A DNA stretch of 46,245 nt from Ornithinimicrobium sp. (lineage in GTDB: Bacteria; Actinomycetota; Actinomycetes; Actinomycetales; Dermatophilaceae): positions 1 through 46,245 of the forward strand of contig NZ_JAUNVI010000020.1 of the NCBI RefSeq assembly GCF_030537745.1, written 5' to 3'. Below the pieces are notes generated by a model. The model worked only from the letters and a program-made list of their open reading frames with translations, ran no database searches and had not been told where the DNA came from. Below, one piece after another: positions 17,150 to 25,273 of this stretch (the stretch's first letter is position 1; every line of letters starts with the position of its first letter). Position numbers and translations under genes: made by a program.

Positions 17150-18165
17150 TTCTTGTCCTTGCGTTGGCGGGCACCGGCGCGCGCGTCGTGTCGGCCATAC
17201 GCGTCTACGATCTGGCTGACCAACCGGTGGCGCACCACGTCGTCGGACGTCAGAGTGGCGAAGTGGATATCCTCGACTCCCTGGAGAATCCCCTCGACCA
17301 CCTTCAAACCGGAGCTGGTGCCCCTGGGCAGGTCGACCTGGGAGGTGTCACCGGTGATGACCATCTTGGAGCCGAAGCCCAGACGGGTCAGGAACATCTT
17401 CATCTGCTCCGGAGAGGTGTTCTGCGCCTCGTCCAGGACGATGAAGCTGGAGTTGAGAGAGCGACCTCGCATGAACGCCAGGGGCGCCACCTCGATCGTG
17501 CCTGCTGCCATCAATCGGGGTATGGAGTCCGGGTCGACCATGTCGTGGAGCGCGTCGTAGAGGGGGCGTAGGTAGGGATCGATCTTGTCGTTGAGCGTGC
17601 CCGGGAGGAATCCGAGGCGCTCCCCCGCCTCCACCGCGGGCCGGGTCAGGATGATCCGGTTGACCAGTTTGGCCTGCAGCGCCGCGACCGCCTTGGCCAT
17701 CGCCAGATAGGTCTTGCCGGTGCCGGCCGGGCCGAGCCCGAAGACGATCGTGTTGGTGTCGATCGCGTCGACATAGTGCTTTTGGTTAAGCGTCTTGGGC
17801 CGGATCGTGCGGCCGCGGGCACTGAGGATGTTCATCGTCAGCACGTCGGCAGGACGACCGGTGGCCGAGGAGCGCAGCATGCCGATCGAACGCTCGACGG
17901 CGTCCCGGTTGAGGGGCTGGCCGGTGCTGCTGACCGCTAGCAACTCGTCGATCAGCCGCTCAGCGACGGCCATCTCGCCGACGTCGCCGGCCAGATGGAA
18001 CTCGTTGCCCCGCACGTGGATGTCCAGCTGCGGGAAGGCCCTCTCCATGGTCCGCAGCAGCTCGTCCCGAGGGCCGAGCAGGGTCACCATCTGGACGTCG
18101 TCGGGCAGGACGACGGTGTGGGTGGGCGAGGAGCGCTCGACGGGGCGCAGTGGAGCTTCGGTCAT
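17146..18165 (-). CDS. phoH: PhoH family ATPase
   Basis: A 339-residue P-loop protein. A KH-like N-terminal region (about residues 20-90, DIHVRGNEFHLAGDVGEMAVAE) precedes the PhoH domain with Walker A GPAGTGKTYLAMAKAV, PAVEAGERLGFLPG, Walker B-like FIVLDEAQNTSPEQ and ITGDTSQVDLP. PhoH proteins are ATPases tied to RNA metabolism and the YbeY/Era pathway; the precise role is not settled. The frame runs open to 18285; ATG at 18163-18165 is chosen as the first start clear of the MFS gene, whose stop is at 18179-18181. ATG at 18177 is an alternative. Confidence 0.92.
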   Translation of the reverse strand: MTEAPLRPVERSSPTHTVVLPDDVQMVTLLGPRDELLRTMERAFPQLDIHVRGNEFHLAGDVGEMAVAERLIDELLAVSSTGQPLNRDAVERSIGMLRSSATGRPADVLTMNILSARGRTIRPKTLNQKHYVDAIDTNTIVFGLGPAGTGKTYLAMAKAVAALQAKLVNRIILTRPAVEAGERLGFLPGTLNDKIDPYLRPLYDALHDMVDPDSIPRLMAAGTIEVAPLAFMRGRSLNSSFIVLDEAQNTSPEQMKMFLTRLGFGSKMVITGDTSQVDLPRGTSSGLKVVEGILQGVEDIHFATLTSDDVVRHRLVSQIVDAYGRHDARAGARQRKDKK

Positions 18166-18178
18166 CAGGTGGCCCATC

Positions 18179-19576
18179 CTAGGCCGAGCCATGCAGCGGG
18201 GCGGTCGGAAGCGGTGGCCTGGCGCGCGCTGCGCTGACCACAGTGAGGGCGCTGACGCAGATCGCGACCGCCAGCGTGCCCACAAAGGCGGTGTGTGGTG
18301 CGCTCTGGTAGTAGATCCCGAAGACGACGCCGGTCAACGCGAGCGAGAGTGCGCTCATGAGCGCCTCCCCCACTGAGAGCGCGGAGGTATTGCGGCCGAT
18401 CTCGGAGGCCGGCGAGAGGCGCATGGTCAGGAGCGTGGTCGTCGGGTAGGCGAGGCCGACGCCCAAGGTGGCCATGCCATAGAGCCCGATGAGCAGCCAG
18501 CCCGGCCACTGCGCCCACATCGCGACGCCGATGAGCACCATGAAGCCCGCAAAGATGCTCGCGCCGACCATCATCACTCGGTAGCGGTCGGTAGCCTCCG
18601 GCAGCCGGCCCTGGATCCACGACCCGACTGCCCAACTGACAGAAGCGGCCGCGAGCACGCCGCCCGCCATCGCCGGCGAGTATCCGTGCTCGTCACGGAG
18701 CATGAGCGGCAGGTAGGCCTCGGCCGCGATGAACCCTCCACCCATCGCGCTGCGGGCTCCGATCACCGAGGGCAGCCCGCGACCGAACCGTAGTGTGCGG
18801 GCGGGCAGCAGATGCAGACTGGCGGCCAGCAGGACCGCGACGGCCACGGCTCCCACCACCCACTCCACGGGTCGGATCGAGTCCCCCGCCAGGTTGAGCA
18901 GGCCGACGCTCACCGCGGCGGCCACGGCCCAGACGACGACGGACGGTTTGAGGTATGGCGAATCGTCGCCGGCGTGCGTGGCCGCCAAAGCACGCCAAAG
19001 GACGAGCAGCGAGAGGCCAACCAAGGGCGCGACCCCGAGGAAGACCCAGCGCCACGACAGGTGTTGCACGAGGACCCCGGTCAGGAGCGGTCCGGCCAGT
19101 CCTGGGACGACCCAGGCGGCCGCGAGCAGCGAGAAGACGGCTGGGCGGCGGACGTCGGGGATGCGTTGGGCGATCACCACATACAGCGCGACGATGGACA
19201 GCCCGCTGCCCAGGCCCTGCAGCGCACGCCCGACGGAAAAGATCTCCATCGTCGGGCTGAGCCCACTGAGCACCAGGCCCCCCGTGAAGAGTGCGGTGCC
19301 GGCGACAACGACCGGCTTGGGACCGGCGCGGTCCGACCACCACCCGCCGACGATCATGCCGATCACGCTGGCGGCAACCATCGCGCCGAAGGCCATGTTG
19401 TAGAGGTGGTAGCCATCCAGGGCCTCGGCGACGGTGGGCATGGCTGCCCCGACCGCGATGTACTCCAGCGCGAAGATCGCGATGAGGGCGGTCGCGCCGA
19501 CCGAGGCGCTGCGCAGGCCGGGTGCGAAGATCGAGCGTGGCACAGGGATCTCCGCGACCGCCGGGGAGATGCTCAT
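18179..19576 (-). CDS. MFS transporter (DHA2-like multidrug exporter)
   Basis: A 465-residue protein with about twelve to fourteen hydrophobic segments. The first helix region reads LIAIFALEYIAVGAAMPTVAEAL, followed by the MFS motif A-like GGWWSDRAGPKPVV and a drug/proton antiporter-like GPLLTGVLVQHLSWRWVF (motif C and following), as in DHA-type drug exporters. The substrate is unknown. It sits between dnaJ (78 bases after its stop) and phoH (13 bases before its start), where many actinobacteria have rsmE and a HIT-family gene, so it looks like an insertion into a conserved series. Confidence 0.85.
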   Translation of the reverse strand: MSISPAVAEIPVPRSIFAPGLRSASVGATALIAIFALEYIAVGAAMPTVAEALDGYHLYNMAFGAMVAASVIGMIVGGWWSDRAGPKPVVVAGTALFTGGLVLSGLSPTMEIFSVGRALQGLGSGLSIVALYVVIAQRIPDVRRPAVFSLLAAAWVVPGLAGPLLTGVLVQHLSWRWVFLGVAPLVGLSLLVLWRALAATHAGDDSPYLKPSVVVWAVAAAVSVGLLNLAGDSIRPVEWVVGAVAVAVLLAASLHLLPARTLRFGRGLPSVIGARSAMGGGFIAAEAYLPLMLRDEHGYSPAMAGGVLAAASVSWAVGSWIQGRLPEATDRYRVMMVGASIFAGFMVLIGVAMWAQWPGWLLIGLYGMATLGVGLAYPTTTLLTMRLSPASEIGRNTSALSVGEALMSALSLALTGVVFGIYYQSAPHTAFVGTLAVAICVSALTVVSAARARPPLPTAPLHGSA

Positions 19577-19654
19577 CTTCCTGTCCGCCCGTCGAGGCGG
19601 GCCCGGGCTGCGGGGCGGGCGGTCGAAGTGTGCGGCGCGGTCACGACCGGCCCG

Positions 19655-20776
19655 TCAGCGGCCGAGCAGTGCATCCCACAGCTTGCCCTTGCGCGAGTGT
19701 GTTGCGCTGGTCATCTTGCCCTCCGGGCGGGACTCTCCGCGCTCGCGGGCCAACTCGGTGAGCAGGTCGCGCTGGGCGTCGGTCAGACGCGTCGGGACCA
19801 CGACGTCGAGGTGGACGACGAGGTCGCCTCTACCCTGACCACGTAGGTGGGTCACACCACGGTCTGCGAGGGTGACCGTCTGGCCAGGCTGGGTGCCCGC
19901 CTCGACCTGGACGTCGCTGGCACCGTCGAGCGTCTCCACCGGGATGGTGGTCCCCAGCGCGGCAGCGGTCATCGGCACCTCGACGGTGCAGTGCAGGTCG
20001 TCGCCGCGACGGTGGAAGATCTCGTGCGGCTCGACCGCGATCTCGACGTAAAGGTCCCCTCCCTGGCCGCCGAACGGCCCGACCTCCCCCTCCCCGCCGA
20101 GCTGGATGCGGGTGCCCGTGTCGACGCCGCCGGGGACCTTGAGGGTGAGCTCACGCCTGGTGCGCACCCGGCCCTCGCCGGAGCAGTCGAAGCACGGGTG
20201 GTCGATGACGTCGCCATAACCGCGGCAGGCCTGGCACGGACGGGAGGTCATCACCTGGCCCAGGAAGGACCGCTGGATCTGCTGCACCTCTCCGCGTCCA
20301 GCGCAGATCTCGCAGCGGTGCGTCCCGGTGCCGGGCTGACTTCCCGCGCCGGAGCAGGTGGTGCACAGGATGGCGGTGTCCAGGGTGAGGCTCTGCTCGC
20401 CGCCGAAGACCGCAGTCGGCAGGTCGATGTCCAGCCGGACGAGGGCGTCGTGGCCGCGCTGGACGCGCGAGCGCGGTCCGCGGTGCCCCGCGGCAGTGCC
20501 GCCGAAGAAGGCGTCCATGATGTCGGTGAAGGTGAAGCCCTGACCGTAACCACCCGAAGCACCGCCGTAGGGGTCCTGGCCGCGGTCGTAGGAGTCACGC
20601 TTCGTCGTGTCGGAGAGCACGTCATAAGCCTGGGAGACGCGTTTGAACTCTGCCTCCGCGTCCGCCCCGGGGTTGACGTCCGGGTGCAGCTTGCGGGCCT
20701 TCTTGCGGTAGGCCTTCTTAATCTCTTCGATCGTGGCGTCGCGGGAAACCCCGAGGTCTGCGTAATAGTCGTTCAC
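19655..20776 (-). CDS. dnaJ: Chaperone protein DnaJ (HrcA-linked copy)
   Basis: A 373-residue type I J-protein. The J domain (1-70) has the HPD motif at residues 31-33; a Gly-rich region follows at 72-100. Four zinc-finger repeats follow: [24 protein letters not shown] and CFDCSGEG. Then come the substrate-binding beta domains. It stimulates DnaK ATPase and delivers clients. The start is GTG at 20774-20776. It lies 103 bases after hrcA, so it is probably under the CIRCE operator at 21969. In actinobacteria this DnaJ copy is usually distinct from the HspR-controlled copy in the dnaK operon; dnaK and grpE are not in the window. Confidence 0.95.
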   Translation of the reverse strand: MNDYYADLGVSRDATIEEIKKAYRKKARKLHPDVNPGADAEAEFKRVSQAYDVLSDTTKRDSYDRGQDPYGGASGGYGQGFTFTDIMDAFFGGTAAGHRGPRSRVQRGHDALVRLDIDLPTAVFGGEQSLTLDTAILCTTCSGAGSQPGTGTHRCEICAGRGEVQQIQRSFLGQVMTSRPCQACRGYGDVIDHPCFDCSGEGRVRTRRELTLKVPGGVDTGTRIQLGGEGEVGPFGGQGGDLYVEIAVEPHEIFHRRGDDLHCTVEVPMTAAALGTTIPVETLDGASDVQVEAGTQPGQTVTLADRGVTHLRGQGRGDLVVHLDVVVPTRLTDAQRDLLTELARERGESRPEGKMTSATHSRKGKLWDALLGR

Positions 20777-20879
20777 GGCGTGCGGCGTCCTTGTGTCGTG
20801 GTCCCGGGTCTAATTCCTGGCAACGGTGGGTGGGGGTCGGGTTATGCCCGATGGTGCTCAGATCGGGGTATGAGGTGAG

Positions 20880-21899
20880 TCACCCGTCGAGGATCTCGGC
20901 GACGTAGTGGGCCACCGTACGGACGGCCGCCATGGCGTGCGGGTAGTCCATCCGGGTGGGGCCGACGACGCCCAGGCCGCCGGTCGCGCCGTAGTTGGTG
21001 GTGATCACCGAAGTGGTGCGGAGCGGCTCGTAAAGATTTTCCCCTCCGATCGAGACCGCCACGGCGTCTCCGTCCGTGAGCGTCGACATGCTGCCCATCA
21101 GCCGGAGCAGGACGACGTGCTCCTCGAGCGCGTCCAGGACATCGGACAGGGAGGTGGGGAAGTCGCTGCCGACCCTGGCCAGGTTGGCGGTGCCGGCGAG
21201 GGCCACCCGGTCATCGCTCTCTTCATGGGCAGCGTCGGCGAGAGCCACGTTGACCGCGCGCGCGACCGCCCGGCTCTCCTCGGGGACGGCATCGATGACG
21301 GGCAGGAGCCGGGCCTGGACCGCAGGCAGCGGGTGCCCGACGGCCGCGGCGTTGACACGGTTGCGCAGGTTGGCGACCAGCTCCTCCGAGCCGGCGAGGT
21401 CGCGACCGACGTCAACCACCCGCTGCTCGACGCGACCCGTGTCGACGATGAGCACGACCATGAGCCGCGGGCCGCCGAGGGGGACCAGCTCGATGTGCCG
21501 CACGGTGGAACGGGACAGGCTGGGGTAGGCCATCACGGCAACCTGGTGCGTCAGACTGGAGAGCAGCCGGGTGGTCCGGCCGACGACATCGTCCAGGTCG
21601 TGCGCGCCATGCAAAAAACGCTCGATGGCGACGCGCTCGCCGCGGGTCAGGGGCTTGACGGCCGAGAGCCGGTCGACAAAAAGACGGTAGCCGGCATCGG
21701 TGGGGACGCGGCCGGCGCTGGTGTGCGGCGCAGTGATCAGGCCCTCCTCCTCGAGGGCAGCCATGTCGTTGCGGACCGTCGCCGCGGAGACGCCGAGCCG
21801 GTGGCGCTCCAGAAGTGCCTTGGAGCCGACTGGCTCGGAGGTGCTGACATAGTCCTGGACGATGGCGCGCAGCACGGCGAGACGGCGCTCTTCGATCAT
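20880..21899 (-). CDS. hrcA: Heat-inducible transcription repressor HrcA
   Basis: A 339-residue repressor with an N-terminal winged helix (RLAVLRAIVQDYVSTSEPVGSKALLE region), a GAF-like middle and a C-terminal IGGENL segment. It binds CIRCE and is typically kept active by GroEL. ATG at 21897-21899 (MIEERR) is chosen because it matches the family N terminus; the frame is open to 21923. A CIRCE element lies 70 bases upstream, so the gene should repress itself and dnaJ. Confidence 0.95.
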   Translation of the reverse strand: MIEERRLAVLRAIVQDYVSTSEPVGSKALLERHRLGVSAATVRNDMAALEEEGLITAPHTSAGRVPTDAGYRLFVDRLSAVKPLTRGERVAIERFLHGAHDLDDVVGRTTRLLSSLTHQVAVMAYPSLSRSTVRHIELVPLGGPRLMVVLIVDTGRVEQRVVDVGRDLAGSEELVANLRNRVNAAAVGHPLPAVQARLLPVIDAVPEESRAVARAVNVALADAAHEESDDRVALAGTANLARVGSDFPTSLSDVLDALEEHVVLLRLMGSMSTLTDGDAVAVSIGGENLYEPLRTTSVITTNYGATGGLGVVGPTRMDYPHAMAAVRTVAHYVAEILDG

Positions 21900-21968
21900 G
21901 ACTAGCTCCTCTCGCTGGCCCAACTCCCTCGCGGTGGGCAGCCCCCCGTCAACGCGGCCCGCTCCACC

Positions 21969-21995
21969 TTGGCACTCTGGCCTCTAGAGTGCCAA
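21969..21995 (-). promoter_or_regulatory. CIRCE operator of hrcA-dnaJ
   Basis: TTGGCACTC, a 9-base spacer, then GAGTGCCAA: a perfect 9-9-9 inverted repeat differing from the classic CIRCE consensus only by TTGGC for TTAGC and its matching base. On the minus strand a TAGAAT -10-like hexamer (21995-22000) touches one end, so HrcA binding would occlude the promoter. Confidence 0.95.
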
Positions 21996-22034
21996 TTCTA
22001 GCGGAGCGCCAGACCACCGACAGTCCGCGTGGGA

Positions 22035-23447
22035 TCAGACGTCGCGCGGGTGCGTCATCTCTGCCGGCACTACCCACTGGTCGAACTGCTCGGGTGTGAC
22101 GTCACCGCTGGCGACGGCGGCGTCTCGCAGCGACAACCCCTCCTTGTGGGCGTGCTTGGCGATCGCGGCAGACTTGTCATAGCCGATGTGCACGTTGAGT
22201 GCCGTGACCAGCATGAGGTTGCGGCTTAGGTGCTCACTGATGTGCTGGCGCTCCGGCTCGATCCCCACCGCGCAGTGCTCGGTGAAGGACCGGCAGCCGT
22301 CAGCCAGCAGCCGGATCGACTCCAGCACAGCGTGCGCCATGACGGGCTTGTAGACGTTGAGCTGAAAGTTGCCCTGGCTGCCGGCGAACGCCACGGTCGC
22401 GTCATTGCCGAAGACGCGGGTCACGACCATCGTCAGCGCCTCTGCCTGGGTGGGGTTGACCTTGCCCGGCATGATGCTCGATCCCGGCTCGTTCTCGGGA
22501 ATGGTGATCTCGCCGATGCCGTTGCGCGGCCCAGAGGCGAGCCAGCGCACGTCGTTGGCGATCTTCATCAACGCCCCGGAGAGGGTGCGCAGGGCAGCGC
22601 TCACGCTGACGAGAGCATCGTGGGCAGAGAGAGCGGCGAAGTAGTTGTCCGCGGTGCGGAAGGGCTGGCCCGTCTCCTCGGCGAGGTAAGCCGCGGTCCG
22701 CGCCCCGAACTCGGGGTGGGCGTTGAGCCCGGTCCCCACCGCGGTGCCGCCGATCGCCAGCTCGTAGAGGCCCTCGTGCGCATGCCTGACCTGCGCCAGC
22801 GCATAGTCCAGCTGGGCGACCCAACCACCGATCTCCTGACCCAGCGTGACCGGGGTGGCGTCCTGCAGATGGGTGCGACCGGTCTTGACGACGTCCCCGA
22901 ACTCCTCCGCCTTGGCCGCCAGCGTGTCGCGCAGGCCGCCCACCTCGCCATACAGGCGCTCGGCCAGCTCCAGCGCGATGGCGACGTGCATCGCGGTCGG
23001 GAAGGTGTCGTTGCTGCTCTGGCCACGGTTGACGTGGTCGTTGGGGTGCACCGTCAGCTCGGCGGTGACGGAGCCGGTGAGGATCTCATCGGCGCGGTGG
23101 GCGATGACCTCGTTGGTGTTCATGTTGCTCTGCGTGCCGCTGCCCGTCTGAAAGACGACGAGCGGGAAGTGCTCATCGAGGTCGCCACGGACGACCTCGT
23201 CGGCGGCTTGGACGACCGCGGCACGGGCCGCCTCGTCCAGCGCGTCGAGCTCGCCCAGGTCGGCGTTAGCGCGGGCGGCCGCCTTCTTGAGCAAGCCGAG
23301 GGCGCGGATCATCGAGCGTCCCCACACGAAGGTGTCACGGCCGATATCGAAGTTGCCGAGGCTGCGCTGCGTCTGCGCCCCCCAGTAACGGTCCGCCGCC
23401 ACCTCGATGGGGCCCATGCTGTCGCGTTCGGTGCGGGTCTGCGTCAT
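22035..23447 (-). CDS. fumC: Class II fumarate hydratase
   Basis: A 470-residue TCA-cycle enzyme interconverting fumarate and malate. Characteristic segments are [45 protein letters not shown] and the fumarase signature [11 protein letters not shown] with the catalytic serine. It is iron-free, unlike class I fumarase. The frame is open to 23513; ATG at 23445-23447 is chosen because it starts the family N terminus and has TACCCT 7 bases upstream, suggesting a leaderless mRNA. It diverges from the DUF3097 gene. Confidence 0.95.
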   Translation of the reverse strand: MTQTRTERDSMGPIEVAADRYWGAQTQRSLGNFDIGRDTFVWGRSMIRALGLLKKAAARANADLGELDALDEAARAAVVQAADEVVRGDLDEHFPLVVFQTGSGTQSNMNTNEVIAHRADEILTGSVTAELTVHPNDHVNRGQSSNDTFPTAMHVAIALELAERLYGEVGGLRDTLAAKAEEFGDVVKTGRTHLQDATPVTLGQEIGGWVAQLDYALAQVRHAHEGLYELAIGGTAVGTGLNAHPEFGARTAAYLAEETGQPFRTADNYFAALSAHDALVSVSAALRTLSGALMKIANDVRWLASGPRNGIGEITIPENEPGSSIMPGKVNPTQAEALTMVVTRVFGNDATVAFAGSQGNFQLNVYKPVMAHAVLESIRLLADGCRSFTEHCAVGIEPERQHISEHLSRNLMLVTALNVHIGYDKSAAIAKHAHKEGLSLRDAAVASGDVTPEQFDQWVVPAEMTHPRDV

Positions 23448-23454
23448 GGTTCCC

Positions 23455-23460
23455 AGGGTA
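23455..23460 (-). promoter_or_regulatory. -10 element of leaderless fumC
   Basis: On the minus strand TACCCT is followed by 7 bases and the fumC ATG. Confidence 0.5.
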
Positions 23461-23522
23461 GGCCGCACCACTGACTCCCGGCACTCCGGGCGAGCCTGCC
23501 CCGACACTGGCACCCTGACGCC

Positions 23523-23528
23523 TAGCCT
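23523..23528 (+). promoter_or_regulatory. -10 element of DUF3097 gene
   Basis: TAGCCT lies 8 bases before GTG at 23537 and only 2 bases before GTG at 23531. This spacing is the reason for preferring the second GTG. Confidence 0.5.
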
Positions 23529-23536
23529 CAGTGGCC

Positions 23537-24415
23537 GTGACTGATCGCTACGGTGCCGACGTGCTCTCCACAGACTGGCGTGCCCCCAAGCGGGGACGCG
23601 CCCAGCCGGTCGAGGCCTCGGCGGGGCTGGTCGTCGAAGATGTGGACACCGGGTGGTGCGGGGCCGTCGTCCTCGTCGAGAAGGCCGGCGGGATGCAGGT
23701 CGTGCATCTGGAGGACCGGCGCGGACGACGCAAGGGATTCCCCCTGGGGCCTGGCTTCCTGGTGGACGGCAAGCCAGTCATCCTCACTCCCCCGACCGCC
23801 GCGCGCCGAGCCCAGGTGCAGGCCGCCGAGCGGGCTGCCTCCCGGACCGCGAGCGGGTCGGTCGCGGTCCGGGCGCAGCAGGCGCGCGTGGCCAGCAGAT
23901 CTCGCATCTGGGTCGAGGGCAAGCACGACGCCGAGCTGGTTGAGAAAATCTGGGGCGACGACCTGCGGGTCGAAGGGGTGGTGGTCGAGATGTTGGACGG
24001 CGTCGACGACGTCACCGCGCTGATCAAAGACTTTGCGCCGACGCCGGACCGTCGCCTCGGCATCCTCGTGGACCATCTCGTGCCCGGCACCAAGGAAACC
24101 CGGATCGTGGGGGAGGCCAGCAAGGTCAGCCGCCACGTGAAGATCCTCGGCCACCCGTATGTCGACGTGTGGCAGTCAGTCAAGCCGGCGCGCCTAGGGC
24201 TGACGGCGTGGCCCGTCATCGAGCGCGGTCGGTCCTGGAAGCACGGAATCTTAGAAGAACTCGGCTGGCCGCACACCACGCAGACCGATGTCGCCCTGGG
24301 CTGGAAGAAGATCCTGGCCTCTGTGCGTTCCTACAGCGACGTGGAACCAACGCTGCTGGCCAGCGTCGAAGAACTGATCGACTTCGTCACCGTTCCTTCA
24401 TCCGACAGGGAGTGA
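23537..24415 (+). CDS. DUF3097 family protein, TOPRIM-like
   Basis: A 292-residue actinobacterial protein of unknown function. An N-terminal beta-rich part ([20 protein letters not shown]) is followed by a charged helix (about 95-120). Next is a stretch resembling a TOPRIM fold: [18 protein letters not shown], with an acidic residue in VEGKHDA, and later [21 protein letters not shown] domains occur in primases, topoisomerases and RNase M5, so a nucleic-acid role is possible but unproved. GTG at 23531 is an alternative start two codons earlier. The neighbourhood (hrcA, hemW, lepA) is the usual one for this family. Confidence 0.85.
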   Translation: MTDRYGADVLSTDWRAPKRGRAQPVEASAGLVVEDVDTGWCGAVVLVEKAGGMQVVHLEDRRGRRKGFPLGPGFLVDGKPVILTPPTAARRAQVQAAERAASRTASGSVAVRAQQARVASRSRIWVEGKHDAELVEKIWGDDLRVEGVVVEMLDGVDDVTALIKDFAPTPDRRLGILVDHLVPGTKETRIVGEASKVSRHVKILGHPYVDVWQSVKPARLGLTAWPVIERGRSWKHGILEELGWPHTTQTDVALGWKKILASVRSYSDVEPTLLASVEELIDFVTVPSSDRE

Positions 24416-24422
24416 GACCCGT

Positions 24423-24836
24423 ATGACATACAACCCCGACCCCCGCCAGAGTTATCAACCCGCCCCTTCTCGCCTCGATGGCGAGGACAAGACCATGATG
24501 CTGCTGGCTCACCTCTCGGCGCCGGCGTCCTACCTGCTCAGTGCCGGTTCGCTGCCTTTTCTGGGGCCACTGTTGATCTGGCTCCTCTTCAAGGACAAGT
24601 CACCGGCCGTCCGCGCGGCCTCTGCGGGGGCCTTTAACTTCAACGTCTCCACGTTCGTGGTCACGGCACTGACCTGGCTCAGCGTGATCCTCACCCTCGG
24701 CATCGGTCTCATTTGGGCGATCCCGATCCTCATCGTCGTCTTCATCGTCGTCGTCTGGGTGCATGTCCGGGCCGTCATGAAGACGCTGGACGGGCAGGTC
24801 TACCAGTACCCGTTCCAGGTCCCGATCCTGCACTAG
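24423..24836 (+). CDS. DUF4870 domain membrane protein
   Basis: A 137-residue protein with a polar N terminus (about 25 residues, NPDPRQSYQPAPSR) and three hydrophobic stretches within residues 27-115. The motif LPFLGPLLIWLLFKDKSPAVR and the pattern of a Tic20/DUF4870 fold are clear. Function is unknown. It starts 7 bases after the DUF3097 stop and is probably co-transcribed with it; a strong terminator follows at 24883. Confidence 0.85.
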   Translation: MTYNPDPRQSYQPAPSRLDGEDKTMMLLAHLSAPASYLLSAGSLPFLGPLLIWLLFKDKSPAVRAASAGAFNFNVSTFVVTALTWLSVILTLGIGLIWAIPILIVVFIVVVWVHVRAVMKTLDGQVYQYPFQVPILH

Positions 24837-24882
24837 CCGCACGCTCCAAAAGCGACGGTGGCTTTGTCGCCACACCAGCCCC

Positions 24883-24929
24883 ACGGACCGGCGTGTCAAG
24901 CCAGACACGCCGGTCTGTGCCAGATTTTT
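24883..24929 (+). terminator. Intrinsic terminator after DUF4870 gene
   Basis: ACGGACCGGCGTGTC, a 6-base loop AAGCCA, then GACACGCCGGTCTGT form a 15-bp stem with one G-T wobble. TTTTT follows at 24925-24929. This is the clearest T-tract terminator in the window. Confidence 0.88.
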
Positions 24930-24941
24930 CCCTCCGACCTC

Positions 24942-24970
24942 TTGCATCTGAGGACAGCCTGGGATAGAAC
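24942..24970 (+). promoter_or_regulatory. Promoter in front of the candidate structured RNA
   Basis: TTGCAT (24942-24947), a 17-base spacer and TAGAAC (24965-24970) form a sigma-70-like promoter directly downstream of a terminator. No good open reading frame starts after it. Initiation would be near 24977. Confidence 0.55.
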
Positions 24971-24976
24971 TCTCTT

Positions 24977-25178
24977 ACGCGATCCCGCAAGGGAGAGCGG
25001 GTCGCAAGACTCGTCGAGGATTCGATGAATCGGTCCGGTGCCTCGTGCACCGGGTCCGTGAAGCTCTGGTGATGCAGAGTTCGAGCCCCGGACACCTTTG
25101 CGATCGTCCAACTGTCATCACCGTTGGTCCGAGGCCCGTTTCGCGAACTCATACTTCGCGAAGCGGGCCTCACCTTTT
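24977..25178 (+). ncRNA. Candidate structured non-coding RNA of unknown family
   Basis: The 437-base gap between DUF4870 and hemW holds no convincing protein gene but a succession of stems. They are: GCGA(T)CCCGC with GCGGGTCGC (24979-25005, 9 bp with one bulge); GATTC/GAATC (25019-25031); CCGGTGC/GCACCGG (25035-25053, 7 bp); GTCCG/CGGAC (25054-25093) enclosing CTCTG/CAGAG (25064-25079); CCAAC/GTTGG (25108-25127); and a 17-bp terminator-like stem (25131-25171). A promoter-like sequence lies upstream and a strong terminator precedes that. The segment does not show tmRNA, SRP RNA, RNase P or a foldable tRNA, although GTTCGAGCC resembles a T-loop. A cis-acting leader is unlikely because the next gene downstream is on the opposite strand. 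Confidence 0.5.
25131..25171. terminator. Long terminator-like hairpin, loop CTCATAC
   Basis: GAGGCCCG plus TTTCGCGAA pairs with TTCGCGAAG plus CGGGCCTC: a 17-bp stem with one T-G wobble and the 7-base loop CTCATAC (25148-25154). On the plus strand ACCTTTTCCC follows. It would end the candidate RNA and could also stop minus-strand transcripts from hemW. Confidence 0.7.
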
Positions 25179-25195
25179 CCCGCGTGGGCCTCACC
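25165..25195. repeat. Direct repeat GGGCCTCACC
   Basis: GGGCCTCACC occurs at 25165-25174 and again at 25186-25195, 21 bases apart. The first copy begins inside the terminator-like stem. Significance unknown. Confidence 0.6.
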
Positions 25196-25236
25196 AGGCA
25201 CGTCACGTCGGGTGGGACTGCGCTCTCGCGGTAGGC

Positions 25237-25259
25237 CCTGCTGGCTCATACCCGGCAGG
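25237..25259. terminator. Hairpin downstream of hemW, same CTCATAC loop
   Basis: CCTGCTGG and CCGGCAGG form an 8-bp stem with one T-G wobble around the loop CTCATAC, identical to the loop of the hairpin at 25131. It lies 15 bases beyond the hemW stop on the hemW side, so a role in ending hemW transcription is possible, but no T-run follows on that strand. Confidence 0.45.
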
Positions 25260-25273
25260 ATCTAGCCATATTT

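Noticed and set aside
25032-25096. Possible tRNA because of GTTCGAGCC and the pairing GTCCGG/CCGGAC
   Set aside because: The T-stem pairs at only three of five positions and no D-arm or anticodon arm can be built, so it is kept as part of the candidate RNA.
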